A stretch of 64,000 nucleotides of DNA from Vreelandella neptunia (GCF_022489065.1 NZ_JAKVTW010000009.1:99230-163229), one strand, 5' to 3'; shown: positions 39,541 through 48,063, counted from the first letter of the stretch. A program made the numbers and translations. The notes: generated by a model from the sequence alone, not told the origin.

Positions 39541-40413
39541 GTGCGTCCCTATCTGCCGTTAAAGGCGCTGCGTGCCTTTGAGGCGTCAGCCCGACATTTG
39601 AGCTTCACCCGCGCGGCAGAAGAGCTACACGTGACTCAGGCGGCGGTTAGCCATCAGGTTAAGCTACTCGAAACGCAGTTGAAGGTGCCGCTGTTCACGC
39701 GGTTGCCTCGGGGGCTGATGCTTACTCAAGAGGGTGAGCTACTGTTGCCAGTGCTAGAGAGTGCTTTTGATCAGATATCGCACACCTTGGAAAGGGTAGG
39801 CGAGAGCCACTATCGGGAAGTGTTAAACGTTGGTGTGGTGGGAACGTTTGCCGTCGGCTGGCTGCTGCCAAGGCTGGAGGATTTTCAGCGCCAGTACCCC
39901 TTTGTCGACTTGCGCCTCTCTACCCATAACAATCGAGCCGATATAGCGGCCGAAGGGCTCGATTTTGCGATAAGGTTTGGCACCGGTGCCTGGCACGCGA
40001 CCGCGGCGCAGCCGCTGCTGCCAGCGTCGCTATCGGTCATGTGTATTCCCGCTATCGCCGCACGGCTTAATACCCCTGACGATGTGTTGGGTGAGACCTT
40101 GCTGCGCTCTTATCGCGCCGATGAGTGGACAGAGTGGCTATTGGCGGCGGGGCTACCCCGCAGCTTTCCCATGGCCAAAAGCATTGTGTTCGACTCTTCC
40201 ATCGCTATGGTGGAAGCAGCCCTGCAAGGGGTAGGTGTGGCGCTGGCGCCTCCGCTGATGTTTCCCCGGCAACTAAGCAGCGGCGCACTAGTACAACCTT
40301 TCAACACCACGGTCAGTTTAGGGGGGTACTGGCTAACTCGCCTGCAGACACGGCCTGAAACTCACGCCATGGCATGTTTTCGCGAGTGGCTGCTCACGGC
40401 AATTAATGCCTGA
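39541..40413 (+). CDS. ampR: LysR-family regulator, AmpR-like
   Basis: The 290-residue protein begins RPYLPLKALRAFEASARHLSFTRAAEELHVTQAAVSHQVKLLE after a GTG at 39541. This matches the AmpR N-terminus closely, including RHLSFTRAA. GGGGG lies about nine bases upstream. The effector domain shows LPRGLMLTQEGELLLPVL and NVGVVGTFAVGWLLPRL. AmpR responds to muropeptides and UDP-MurNAc-pentapeptide. Longer in-frame starts reach back into ampC and are rejected. The 3' end converges on znuA with 42 bases between. Confidence 0.85.
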   Translation: MRPYLPLKALRAFEASARHLSFTRAAEELHVTQAAVSHQVKLLETQLKVPLFTRLPRGLMLTQEGELLLPVLESAFDQISHTLERVGESHYREVLNVGVVGTFAVGWLLPRLEDFQRQYPFVDLRLSTHNNRADIAAEGLDFAIRFGTGAWHATAAQPLLPASLSVMCIPAIAARLNTPDDVLGETLLRSYRADEWTEWLLAAGLPRSFPMAKSIVFDSSIAMVEAALQGVGVALAPPLMFPRQLSSGALVQPFNTTVSLGGYWLTRLQTRPETHAMACFREWLLTAINA

Positions 40414-40455
40414 GCAGCGCATTGAGCGTCATAGATACTGGTTGGCTAGATCCAC

Positions 40456-41517
40456 TTAGTGGCTATGCTCACTGTGGTCGTGGTCATCGTGGCTGTTTTC
40501 ATGCGCATCATGACCGGGCTCATCATGCCCGGGCTGGGCCAGCGCATCGTGCAGCACATTGGCGTTGTGGCGCACCATGCCCAGGTAAGTGCTGGCTTCG
40601 CCTTCTGTTGCCAGCGCATCCGCATAAAGCGTGCCAGCAATCGGCAGGCCGGTCTCTTCGGCTAGCTGGGTAATAATCGACTGATTGGTCATGTTCTCGT
40701 GGAACAGCGCCTTCACGTTCTCCTGCCCAATCACATCTACCAATGCTGCCATGCTGGCGCCGCTAGGATCGGCTTCCGTCGAGAGGCCCACTGGCGATAG
40801 GAAGCTCACGCCATAGGCGCTTGAGAAGTAGCCAAAGGAGTCGTGGCCGGTAATCACGCTGGTGGAGGCAGGGATCTCATCAATCAATGCCCGAATCTCG
40901 GCGTCTACCTCGGCCATTTCCTGTAAGTACTGCTCTGCATTGGCACGGTAGGCATCGGCGTTGTCGGCATCCGCGGCGATTAACCCATCACGAATATTGG
41001 CAACATACACTTCGGCCTGGTGCATATCCTGCCAAGCATGGGGGTCTTGATTGCCGTGGTCATGACCGGCGTGCTCACCCGCATGTTCTGCGTGATCGTG
41101 CTCTTCATGGGCATCATGTCCGTGATCGTCATGATCTGCGTGTTCATCATGCCCAGCATAAGAGAGCGGCTCGATGCCATCGGTGGCGGTGACCAACGGG
41201 CCTGAGTAGTCGCTGGCGCTAATCAAACGCTCCATCCAGCCCTCAAACAGAAGCCCATTGAAGACCACCAAATCAGCGTTGGCCAGAGAGCGTGCATCGC
41301 CAGGGCTGGGGGAGTAAACGTGGGCGTCGCCATCGGCAGCCACCAGGGAGGTCACGTCAACGTGGTCGCCGCCTACGTTTTCCACCATATCCGCCAGGAT
41401 AGAGAAACTGGTCACCACCTGAACGCGATCATTAGCCATGGCCGCAGGCAGCGCCAGCATAGCGGAAACGCCCACTAACCAGCGCGACGACCGATATGAT
41501 AAATAGCCAAGCGACAT
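40456..41517 (-). CDS. znuA: Zinc ABC transporter, periplasmic binding protein
   Basis: The 353-residue cluster A-I metal binder starts MSLGYLSYRSSRWLV (AAGGAG upstream) with a signal peptide ending PAAMA. It has the conserved GGDHVDVTSLVAADGDAHVYSPSPGD and VITGHDSFGYFSSAYG. A His/Asp-rich loop (about residues 122-158, many HD and HE pairs) and a His-rich C-terminal tail (DDHDHSEHSH) are typical of zinc-type proteins and may collect Zn2+. It is the last gene of the micropeptide-znuC-znuB-znuA operon, 35 bases after znuB. Confidence 0.93.
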   Translation of the reverse strand: MSLGYLSYRSSRWLVGVSAMLALPAAMANDRVQVVTSFSILADMVENVGGDHVDVTSLVAADGDAHVYSPSPGDARSLANADLVVFNGLLFEGWMERLISASDYSGPLVTATDGIEPLSYAGHDEHADHDDHGHDAHEEHDHAEHAGEHAGHDHGNQDPHAWQDMHQAEVYVANIRDGLIAADADNADAYRANAEQYLQEMAEVDAEIRALIDEIPASTSVITGHDSFGYFSSAYGVSFLSPVGLSTEADPSGASMAALVDVIGQENVKALFHENMTNQSIITQLAEETGLPIAGTLYADALATEGEASTYLGMVRHNANVLHDALAQPGHDEPGHDAHENSHDDHDHSEHSH

Positions 41518-41552
41518 ACAACACTCCTTACGGTTAAGCATGAAACGGACAA

Positions 41553-42443
41553 TTAAGAGCCGTGCTCAACAGCCAGCGGCGTTGTTTTACGCCGAAGCTT
41601 GGCTGCCAAGCTGTGGTAACGACCAAACAGGGCCGAAAACAGGTACCCCACGCCAGCCAGCAGAATAATGCTCGGGCCGGAAGGAATATCCAGATGAAAC
41701 GAGAGCAGTAGGCCACCAGTGCTCGACACCATGGCCAGCACAATCGCAATGCCGATAAGCCCCTCTAAGCGCTTACTCCAAAACCGCGCCGAGGTGGCGG
41801 GCAGCATCATCAAGCCCACCGCCATCAGTGTGCCCAACGTTTGGAAGCCAGCGGTTAAATTCAGCACCAGTAGGCCCAAAAACACGCTGTGTACCCAACC
41901 GCTGCGGCGGCTCTGGCCGCGTAAAAACAGCGGGTCTAAGCACTCCACCACCAGGGCGCGGAACACCACCGCCAGGGTTAATACAATTAGCGTGCTGATA
42001 CCCGCAATCAGCAGCAGCGCGGTCGAGTTGATCGCCAAGATCGAGCCAAACAGCACATGGGTAAGATCAACACTGCTACCGCCCAGCGAAATCAGCATCA
42101 CGCCTGCGGCCAGCGAGATAATAAAAAAGCTCGCCATGGCGGCATCTTCCCGCTGGCCGCCCATTTTTGACACCGCCCCGGCCAACAGCGCGACCATTAA
42201 CCCAAACAGCACCCCGCCAATGCTCATAATCGGCAGTGAAAACCCTGCCAGCAAAAAGCCAAGTGCCACGCCGGGCAGTATTGCGTGAGCCATGGCGTCG
42301 CCAATCAGGCTCATACCGCGCAGTACCAAAAACACTCCCAGCGGCGGAGCAGCCAGCGAAAGCGCCAAACCACCCACCACCGCCCGGCGCATAAAGCCGT
42401 AATCGAACGGGCTGATAAACCAGACATTAAGCAGATCCAGCAT
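41553..42443 (-). CDS. znuB: Zinc ABC transporter, permease
   Basis: The 296-residue ABC-3 family permease has about eight membrane helices, with GMSLIGDAMAHAILPGVALGFLLAG as the cytoplasmic coupling segment. The start MLDLLNVWFISPFDYGFM at 42443 follows GGGAGG by six bases and overlaps znuC by 17 bases. A longer frame to 42524 lies within znuC and is rejected. Confidence 0.93.
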   Translation of the reverse strand: MLDLLNVWFISPFDYGFMRRAVVGGLALSLAAPPLGVFLVLRGMSLIGDAMAHAILPGVALGFLLAGFSLPIMSIGGVLFGLMVALLAGAVSKMGGQREDAAMASFFIISLAAGVMLISLGGSSVDLTHVLFGSILAINSTALLLIAGISTLIVLTLAVVFRALVVECLDPLFLRGQSRRSGWVHSVFLGLLVLNLTAGFQTLGTLMAVGLMMLPATSARFWSKRLEGLIGIAIVLAMVSSTGGLLLSFHLDIPSGPSIILLAGVGYLFSALFGRYHSLAAKLRRKTTPLAVEHGS

Positions 42444-43161
42444 GGCGCCCTCCCAAGGTAAACGGCACCACTTGGGCGGGTGCATGGTGTTGATTGAGTG
42501 CACTGGGCGCCACCCAACGGCCATGGCCGCCGTTTAGCATCAGCACTTCATCGGCCAGGCGGCGCAGGTGATCCATATCGTGCAGCACGACAATGATCGT
42601 CGCGCCGTCATCGGCCATCTGGCGCAGGATGCGGATCAGAATATCCACGGTTTCGCTATCCACATTGGCAAACGGTTCATCGAGCAGAAGCAACTCTGCT
42701 TCCTGCATTAGCGTGCGGCCAATCAGTGCGCGCTGGCGCTGGCCGCCGGAAAGCTCACCCAGCGGGCGGTGGGCTAAGTGCGAAATACCCAGCCGCGCCA
42801 TAATCTCGCGGCCCTTGCGGTAGTGCCCCGCACAGTAGCCGGTTAACGCGCCGTGACTGGGCCAACTGCCGGTCATCACCAGCTCTTCCACGCTCATCGG
42901 AAAGGTAAGGTCCAGCGCCAACTGCTGGGGCAGCCATGCCCGGCGCTCTTTGGCGACGGTGCAGACCACTTCGCCGCTAATAGGCCGAAGCTCACCCATA
43001 ATGGCCTGAATCAGCGTGCTTTTACCGGCACCGTTCGCGCCAATCAGCGCGGTAATCGCCCCCGGTTTAAAGTCGCCTTCGATATGTTCCAGCACCGTGC
43101 GGCGCGCCTGGGCCAAGTGCAGATTGTGCAGCTGTAGGCGTGATAACGAGCGCTCACTCAT
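42427..43161 (-). CDS. znuC: Zinc ABC transporter, ATP-binding protein
   Basis: The 244-residue ATPase has Walker A GANGAGKSTLIQ, signature LSGGQRQRALIGRTLMQ, Walker B LLLLDEPFANVD and the switch histidine VVLHDMDHLR. The ATG at 43161 overlaps the stop of a 49-codon upstream gene (ATGA), indicating translational coupling. The frame continues to 43197, but the coupled start is preferred. Order znuC-znuB-znuA under one Zur-box promoter. Confidence 0.94.
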   Translation of the reverse strand: MSERSLSRLQLHNLHLAQARRTVLEHIEGDFKPGAITALIGANGAGKSTLIQAIMGELRPISGEVVCTVAKERRAWLPQQLALDLTFPMSVEELVMTGSWPSHGALTGYCAGHYRKGREIMARLGISHLAHRPLGELSGGQRQRALIGRTLMQEAELLLLDEPFANVDSETVDILIRILRQMADDGATIIVVLHDMDHLRRLADEVLMLNGGHGRWVAPSALNQHHAPAQVVPFTLGGRHAGSA

Positions 43162-43307
43162 CCCAACCACCCGCCAGCCCAAACCACCAACGCCCAAAGT
43201 GCCAACAGCGGCACGGCAACAAACAGCAGCCGTTTAACAGCCGATAGCGACATCAAGGAGAAATGGCAGGGGCCCTCCTTGTTATGGCGGTGCGTATGCT
43301 CACTCAT
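43158..43307 (-). CDS. 49-residue His/Cys-tagged membrane micropeptide of the znu operon
   Basis: This small gene reads MSEHTHRHNKEGPCHF, then SLMSLSAVKRLLF, one membrane helix (about residues 28-46) and a short tail GGWLG. The N-terminus holds four histidines and one cysteine within 15 residues, a plausible Zn2+ site. The stop overlaps the znuC ATG by four bases, and a Zur box lies 28 bases upstream of its start, so it is certainly placed in the zinc operon. I do not recognise a named family. A role as a zinc-uptake accessory or assembly factor is inferred from position only. Confidence 0.75.
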   Translation of the reverse strand: MSEHTHRHNKEGPCHFSLMSLSAVKRLLFVAVPLLALWALVVWAGGWLG

Positions 43308-43334
43308 CAAGCGGCCTCGTGTAATATCAAATAG

Positions 43335-43347
43335 GTTATAACATAAC
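43335..43347 (-). promoter_or_regulatory. Zur box of the znu operon
   Basis: On the minus strand GTTATGTTATAAC matches the GTTATAnTATAAC Zur core at all but one informative base. It lies 28 bases before the first gene, where it would overlap the promoter. Zur-Zn would repress the operon. Confidence 0.8.
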
Positions 43348-43401
43348 GTTTGGCAAAGCCAAAAAAATTGCTGGGTATTTTACGCGTTCACGCCGCGCTG
43401 G

Positions 43402-43438
43402 CAATAATAAAGCGCTGAAGGCAAGCCAGCAGCGCTTT
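43402..43438 (-). terminator. Probable terminator after the exported-protein gene
   Basis: AAAGCGCTG / CAGCGCTTT (9 bp) with an inner GGC/GCC pair is followed on the minus strand by ATTATT. The T-run is weak. Confidence 0.55.
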
Positions 43439-43472
43439 AGAGCATTAACGAGAGGAGGGAATTAATCAGTAA

Positions 43473-44144
43473 TCAGTAGCGCCAGGTAGCACCAAGCTGC
43501 TGTGGCCCCACGTTTAGTGCGTATTCACCGGGAATCGTAATCGGCCCCAGCGAAAGGTTAGCGGGTTGGAAGCGATTAATCGCGGAAGACGCCTGATTCG
43601 GCTGCGACCAGATTTGTAGCTCATTGACCAGCATGCCGGTGGCAAAGTTAATTGCGCCATCGTCTCCCCGTCCATCAGCAGCAATCACCGCGCCCGCTAC
43701 GCCATTCACCACCAATGAGCTAACGCGGGCACCCCAGCCACGCCGCTCGCGCTCTGCTTGGGCAAGCTGTAACCCCAGCGCCTGCACGCCGCTGAGATCA
43801 CCGCTGGCTTTCAAGCGCTCATATTCTGCCAGTGCCGCCGGGTGCGGCTGGCGGTCGGTCAGCATACCGGCCACGGCCAGGGCGGATTTCACCACGCCCA
43901 CCCGGGCATCAAAGCGGTCATCCGGGTCGCTCGCCTCGCTGGATTGGTACGCATTCACCGCCAGGCTTGTGCCATAAATGCCTGTCCAGCCCCACTGCCA
44001 AACGTTGGCGTGGCTGGCGCCGTTCTCAAATACCTCATCGTACTCACTCCAATGCCCGTTGGTTTGAGCCTGGGCTTCTAGAGAGACAGGCAGGGCGATC
44101 ACCAGCGTAGTAACCAAGGCGGTGAGAAGACGAAAAGGATGCAT
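43473..44144 (-). CDS. Exported protein of unknown function
   Basis: The 223-residue protein has a signal peptide (MHPFRLLTALVTTLVIALPVSLEAQA). The mature part includes ENGASHANVWQWGWTGIYGTSLAVNAYQSSEASDPDDRFDARVGVVKSALAVAGM, which looks like two weakly hydrophobic helices with conserved Trp and Gly. A GVAGAVIAADGRGDDGAINFATGMLVNELQIW segment follows. I cannot assign a family. It is likely periplasmic or membrane-associated. A hairpin terminator follows, and the 288 bases upstream hold no recognisable gene. Confidence 0.65.
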   Translation of the reverse strand: MHPFRLLTALVTTLVIALPVSLEAQAQTNGHWSEYDEVFENGASHANVWQWGWTGIYGTSLAVNAYQSSEASDPDDRFDARVGVVKSALAVAGMLTDRQPHPAALAEYERLKASGDLSGVQALGLQLAQAERERRGWGARVSSLVVNGVAGAVIAADGRGDDGAINFATGMLVNELQIWSQPNQASSAINRFQPANLSLGPITIPGEYALNVGPQQLGATWRY

Positions 44145-44432
44145 GTGAAAGGCCTATAAAGGAGAGCGATAGCGCTAAGCGTAGCACGGAGTTGGTTAGT
44201 CGTTAGCGTGGAATCAGGCTGAGCTAAGTATGACTAAGATCAATGGCGTTGCAGGGTGAAGGATGGTTAGATGGAAGAAGACGATAACCAAGGACGCGGC
44301 ATGGATGACTTTTTTTGATGACTATAGGTAAAGGTAAAAAGGGCCTACCATACAGATTTATGCTTCTAACATGTTGAACGTTCTTATTAATTTGCAAGGA
44401 AGTCGCAACTCAGCCTCTAGGAGAAATCAAAG

Positions 44433-47387
44433 ATGGCTACCAAGCCAACCATGAATATGCCGGAGATACTGGTATTCGCAAAGCCGCTTGTCATTGGTTT
44501 CATAGTTGCGGAAATTTGGCGAGTAGCATTCTATCTTGGCGCAAACTTTGCGCCAATCTTATCTGATGTACCTCCCTTGATAATGACCGGAGGGATATTA
44601 TTTATAGTGCTGCTATGTCTTACCTACGGGTATAAGCGCGGCGCTCATACCTCCACTATTCGAGTGAGCAAAAGTTTTCGGCTTGATTTGCTGCTCGCAA
44701 TAGGCATGGGTATTTGGATAAACGTAATGGTCTCTCCCTGGTTGGCTAAGCCTCACGAAGCGCTGAAAAATGCTGATCCCTATTGGGCGCCAGCAATCTT
44801 GCTTCTGCTATGTACGATGTTAATTTCGCCATTAATTCAAGATTTTCGGGCGAGATCTAAAAAAACTCCTCGACATCAGTATTTCATTTCAGATGAGGCA
44901 ATTGGAAATAAAAGTGAGGATTTACTTGCGAGTAAAACGCAAGCGGAGTTATTTGCGAAAACTGTTCTTGATAGTGGAACCCACCCAGGTCTTATCTTCG
45001 GAGTTGATGGACCATGGGGAGTGGGCAAGACAAGCTTTATAAATCTTGCTGAGCATTTCTGGAGAGAGGCTGAGGATAAAGTCATTGTTTGCCGGTTCGA
45101 GCCGCTTCGTTATGCATCAGAACCTGATCTAACTGATCGCTTGATACGCGACTTGTCTAGTTCGATCCAGCGTAAAGTCTTCGCTCCTGAGTTTCGGCCA
45201 GCGGCATCTCGGTATTCTCGGTTGATAAAGGGTAAAGCTGATTTTTCATTTTTGGGCTTTAAGCTATCCCTGCAACCGACACAAGAAACTGTAGACGAAT
45301 TGCTAGATGATATTGACGAGGTTCTTAAGCGAATTGGTCGACGCGTGATAATTGTTATCGATGATCTTGATCGTCTAGATGCAATAGCTGTGAACAATGT
45401 TCTTTTCGCAACACGTCAAACTTTCAATCTTTCTCAGGCTACATATATTTTATGCTATGACACGGAGGAACTTGTCGGAAGCCAAGGAGTGAGAGCAAGA
45501 GATTTTCTGGAAAAATTTGTAACAGTAAAATTGAGTTTGTTTGTAGATAGCTCAAGCATTCGCGATTTTCTACGTAAAGATTGGCAAAAAAAGGAAAACC
45601 AACTAAGCACAATCCCGTCCGATACTATAGTTAAACTCAGTGAAATTCTTAACGAGTTAGCAGATATAATGGACGGTGCTTTAGCTGCTGAGTACTTACC
45701 ATTGGTTGGGAATATGCGTAAGTTAAAGCGTTTCGTCAATGCCATGTTGCTAATGCAAATCGAAAAAAGTGCACTAGGTCAAACGGATTTTAGTAAGCAA
45801 GATCTTATTAATTTGATGCTTTTACATTTACATTATCCTGGTTTGTTCCGGCGCATCTATGCAGAAGAAACACAAGGACGTTGTGGGGTTTTCTCGGTGC
45901 GTCAAGATTACGAAGCAAGAAGTTTTAAGAATCATGAAGAGCTGACAGAGCTGATAGCAGAGCAAACCAAAACTGCAGGGTTTCTTTTGAAGCAGCTTTT
46001 CGACGTGAAAACTTTAAATCTTGGTAATTCTAGTTCTATAAATGAGGAGGTCACCTCGTCACGCGCCTGTTTCAATAGAACTAACTTAAGAAATCTTGAT
46101 AAATACCTCAATCTAATTGTTCGATTCGTAACGCCAATGCCACAAGATACTTTTGCTCTATACCAAAAGGCTGTAGAGAAGGTCAGCAATGGATCGTCAA
46201 TTGAGTCGATTTTGTCGTCCTCTGACTTTAATTTGGGACATGGCGAGTATGTACATGATGAATTTTGGAGGGTACTTGTTAATAATTCTCAAAACTTTAG
46301 CCATGGCGCTGCTGAAGACGCTATCGATTCGCTTGTCAAGCACTTGCCTCTCTATTCCATGATTGATCTCTATGATAGAGGTTTGCGAAACAGGTCGATA
46401 TATTCACTGTTGATATTATTGGATCGTTCTGGCTGGGGTAGAAAATTGGGCCGACGCCCTCAGAATACGCCAGAGAATATCGTAGAGATTGCTCAGAGAA
46501 TTTTTGGTGAAGGCCTATTCAAGGGTAAGGGCCTGATTCATCGTCTCGCTACTAGTGACAGAGGGGTACTTGGCTGGCATGACCTCATGATGTTTAGACT
46601 ACATTGCTCTGCAGATCGTCAGGGACAGTTATACAACCTGCAATCCGCTCTCATTATAGATATTGATAGCCATGCTAAGACAACTGGCTTGGTTAGTGAG
46701 CTTTCTTTAATGGGAATGAGGAAGCTATCTCAGGAAGTATTTGCGCTATTTAAGAAAACCTATATTGATCCGAAGCATAACTTCTTTACAGAAGCAGACA
46801 ATGTTCCAGATAATATTTTTTTAGGCGAAAATGGGACTTTGCGAGAACAAGCTTCAAGTAACGAAGATCAAACAGGGAAAAATAGCATTTCGCTTGGTCA
46901 GCGCATTTCCATGACACGTTCGGGCATCAAAACTTTTGTGATTTACCAATTGAGTAATTCGCTGCCGCCCCATGGGTCAGGCGTGGGCTGTGGATATTAT
47001 GATGAGAGCGGTTCCACCGACAGAGGAATCATAGCAAAGTTAATGAATGATTATGTGTTTAAGGTATGCTTCAGTCCAAAGTTTGACGAGAACAATATTT
47101 TCCATTTTCTTGATTATTGTCTTTCAAATTTAAGTCATTCATTCTTTATAGGTGAAGGTGATAAAGGATATATTGCAACAAAAAATAGCCTTGCTGGCGG
47201 TCTTGATCCTAAGGAAATGGGGCAGTATTGGAATGCGAATAAGGAGCAAATTCTTAAACAGTCTCTGCAGAATGAAGATAGACTTGTAGTTACACTTAAT
47301 TATATAGCTTCGTACAGCGAAGATTTGGAAGGAGTCTTCAATGTACTCGATGAGCTGGCTAAAGAAGAAACGTCAGATGTTACTTAG
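44433..47387 (+). CDS. Membrane-anchored KAP-family P-loop NTPase
   Basis: The 984-residue protein opens with four predicted membrane helices (about residues 15-35, 46-66, 84-103, 117-137). A KAP NTPase domain follows, with Walker A GPWGVGKTS (193-201) and Walker B VIIVIDDLDRLD (305-316). The helices lie before the P-loop here rather than inserted within the domain. The long C-terminal part (about 450-984) shows no motif I know. The KAP family includes the phage-exclusion protein PifA and QatA of the Qat defence system. The gene is visibly AT-rich (frequent ATA, TTA, AAA codons) compared with its neighbours and stands alone. Anti-phage function is an inference. AGGAG lies about ten bases before the ATG. 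Confidence 0.85.
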   Translation: MATKPTMNMPEILVFAKPLVIGFIVAEIWRVAFYLGANFAPILSDVPPLIMTGGILFIVLLCLTYGYKRGAHTSTIRVSKSFRLDLLLAIGMGIWINVMVSPWLAKPHEALKNADPYWAPAILLLLCTMLISPLIQDFRARSKKTPRHQYFISDEAIGNKSEDLLASKTQAELFAKTVLDSGTHPGLIFGVDGPWGVGKTSFINLAEHFWREAEDKVIVCRFEPLRYASEPDLTDRLIRDLSSSIQRKVFAPEFRPAASRYSRLIKGKADFSFLGFKLSLQPTQETVDELLDDIDEVLKRIGRRVIIVIDDLDRLDAIAVNNVLFATRQTFNLSQATYILCYDTEELVGSQGVRARDFLEKFVTVKLSLFVDSSSIRDFLRKDWQKKENQLSTIPSDTIVKLSEILNELADIMDGALAAEYLPLVGNMRKLKRFVNAMLLMQIEKSALGQTDFSKQDLINLMLLHLHYPGLFRRIYAEETQGRCGVFSVRQDYEARSFKNHEELTELIAEQTKTAGFLLKQLFDVKTLNLGNSSSINEEVTSSRACFNRTNLRNLDKYLNLIVRFVTPMPQDTFALYQKAVEKVSNGSSIESILSSSDFNLGHGEYVHDEFWRVLVNNSQNFSHGAAEDAIDSLVKHLPLYSMIDLYDRGLRNRSIYSLLILLDRSGWGRKLGRRPQNTPENIVEIAQRIFGEGLFKGKGLIHRLATSDRGVLGWHDLMMFRLHCSADRQGQLYNLQSALIIDIDSHAKTTGLVSELSLMGMRKLSQEVFALFKKTYIDPKHNFFTEADNVPDNIFLGENGTLREQASSNEDQTGKNSISLGQRISMTRSGIKTFVIYQLSNSLPPHGSGVGCGYYDESGSTDRGIIAKLMNDYVFKVCFSPKFDENNIFHFLDYCLSNLSHSFFIGEGDKGYIATKNSLAGGLDPKEMGQYWNANKEQILKQSLQNEDRLVVTLNYIASYSEDLEGVFNVLDELAKEETSDVT

Positions 47388-47597
47388 TCAGGGTTGTTGC
47401 AGATAAACATCTTCTAAATAAGAAGCTATTAATGCTGATGTTAGGTAATGGTGGACATTTTAGAGTTTGTGCCCGAGTTAACGCTACGCGATGCTTTCGC
47501 GAGTGCATTAGCGCTTACGCCGCGCTTCTCGAAATGTGTATTTCCTCTATTAAATTACTCAAAGTGTGCTGCCCCCCAGGCAGCTCAGCATAAATAT

Positions 47598-47623
47598 GGG
47601 AGTTCAAGTCTCCCCATCCGCAC
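47598..47623 (+). other. tRNA 3'-end fragment (leucine-type), possible att remnant
   Basis: GGGAG-TTCAAGT-CTCCC is a canonical T-arm with a 7-base T-loop. It is followed by a 7-base acceptor strand CATCCGC and a discriminator A, then CTT instead of CCA. No matching 5' half (GCGGATG) lies within a tRNA length upstream, so this is not an intact gene. Such 3' ends are what tRNA-targeting integrases leave at island borders. Confidence 0.6.
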
Positions 47624-47658
47624 TTTGTTAGGTATGTGCTGCTTGGGTTCAAGCTCAC

Positions 47659-47686
47659 TAAAATAGCCACCGCTTTGGGCGGCTAT
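47659..47686 (-). terminator. Intrinsic terminator for the leftward 100-codon gene
   Basis: On the minus strand ATAGCCGCC / GGTGGCTAT (one G-U pair) with a CAAAGC loop is followed by TTTTAG, about 30 bases beyond the stop of the next gene. Confidence 0.8.
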
Positions 47687-47715
47687 CGAAGCTGAGTGTA
47701 GAAAACGCTAACGCT

Positions 47716-48018
47716 TCAATCTTCTTTTGGCGGTGTTTCCATGGCGCGTTTGTCATCGGGGACTCTGACGATGTGGCCGACTTCGAGTTTGCTGTGGCTT
47801 TGGTGGCGGCCGCCTTTGGCGTCGATGATGGCGGCGACTTCGCCAATGCTGACGGCATCATCTTCTCGGTAGGCTTCTACCTTTACGCGCACGGTAACAC
47901 CTTGATAGCGGGCAGAAATAATGTCGCCTGGGTCGGGGGCGTTATGGTCGGGGTCGTTTTTAAAATATTCAGCTACGCTGGCGCTACCTGGATTATCCCA
48001 TTCTACATGCTGATGCAT
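47716..48018 (-). CDS. Uncharacterised 100-residue acidic protein
   Basis: The protein begins MHQHVEWDNPGSASVAEYF, has GDIISARYQGVTVRVKVEAYREDDAVSIGEVAAI and ends KRAMETPPKED. It has no signal peptide or membrane helix. The ATG at 48018 has AAGGA eight bases upstream. A frame extension to 48036 starts at a GTG and is less likely. The fold may be a small beta barrel, judged only from alternating hydrophobic strands. I do not recognise the family. Confidence 0.6.
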   Translation of the reverse strand: MHQHVEWDNPGSASVAEYFKNDPDHNAPDPGDIISARYQGVTVRVKVEAYREDDAVSIGEVAAIIDAKGGRHQSHSKLEVGHIVRVPDDKRAMETPPKED

Positions 48019-48063
48019 CGTCGTCTTCCTTGTCACGTTGGTTGTGGCCTTAGTGTAGTGCGT

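Larger units (their letters stand above)
47388..47715. other. Gene-free scar region downstream of the KAP gene
   Basis: This 328-base stretch holds no credible protein. A 72-codon open frame (47448-47666) runs through the tRNA-like sequence and has no family features. It contains a 6-bp hairpin (GCTGCC / GGCAGC), a tRNA-Leu-like 3' end (47598-47623) and the minus-strand terminator of the next gene. The mixture suggests an insertion boundary. Confidence 0.5.

Noticed and set aside
47560..47625. A complete tRNA gene
   Set aside because: Only the T-arm and acceptor 3' strand are present; no D-arm, anticodon arm or 5' acceptor strand could be found upstream.
47448..47666. 72-codon frame downstream of the KAP gene
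   Set aside because: It passes through the tRNA-like 3' end and a hairpin, has no convincing RBS and no homology that I can recognise.
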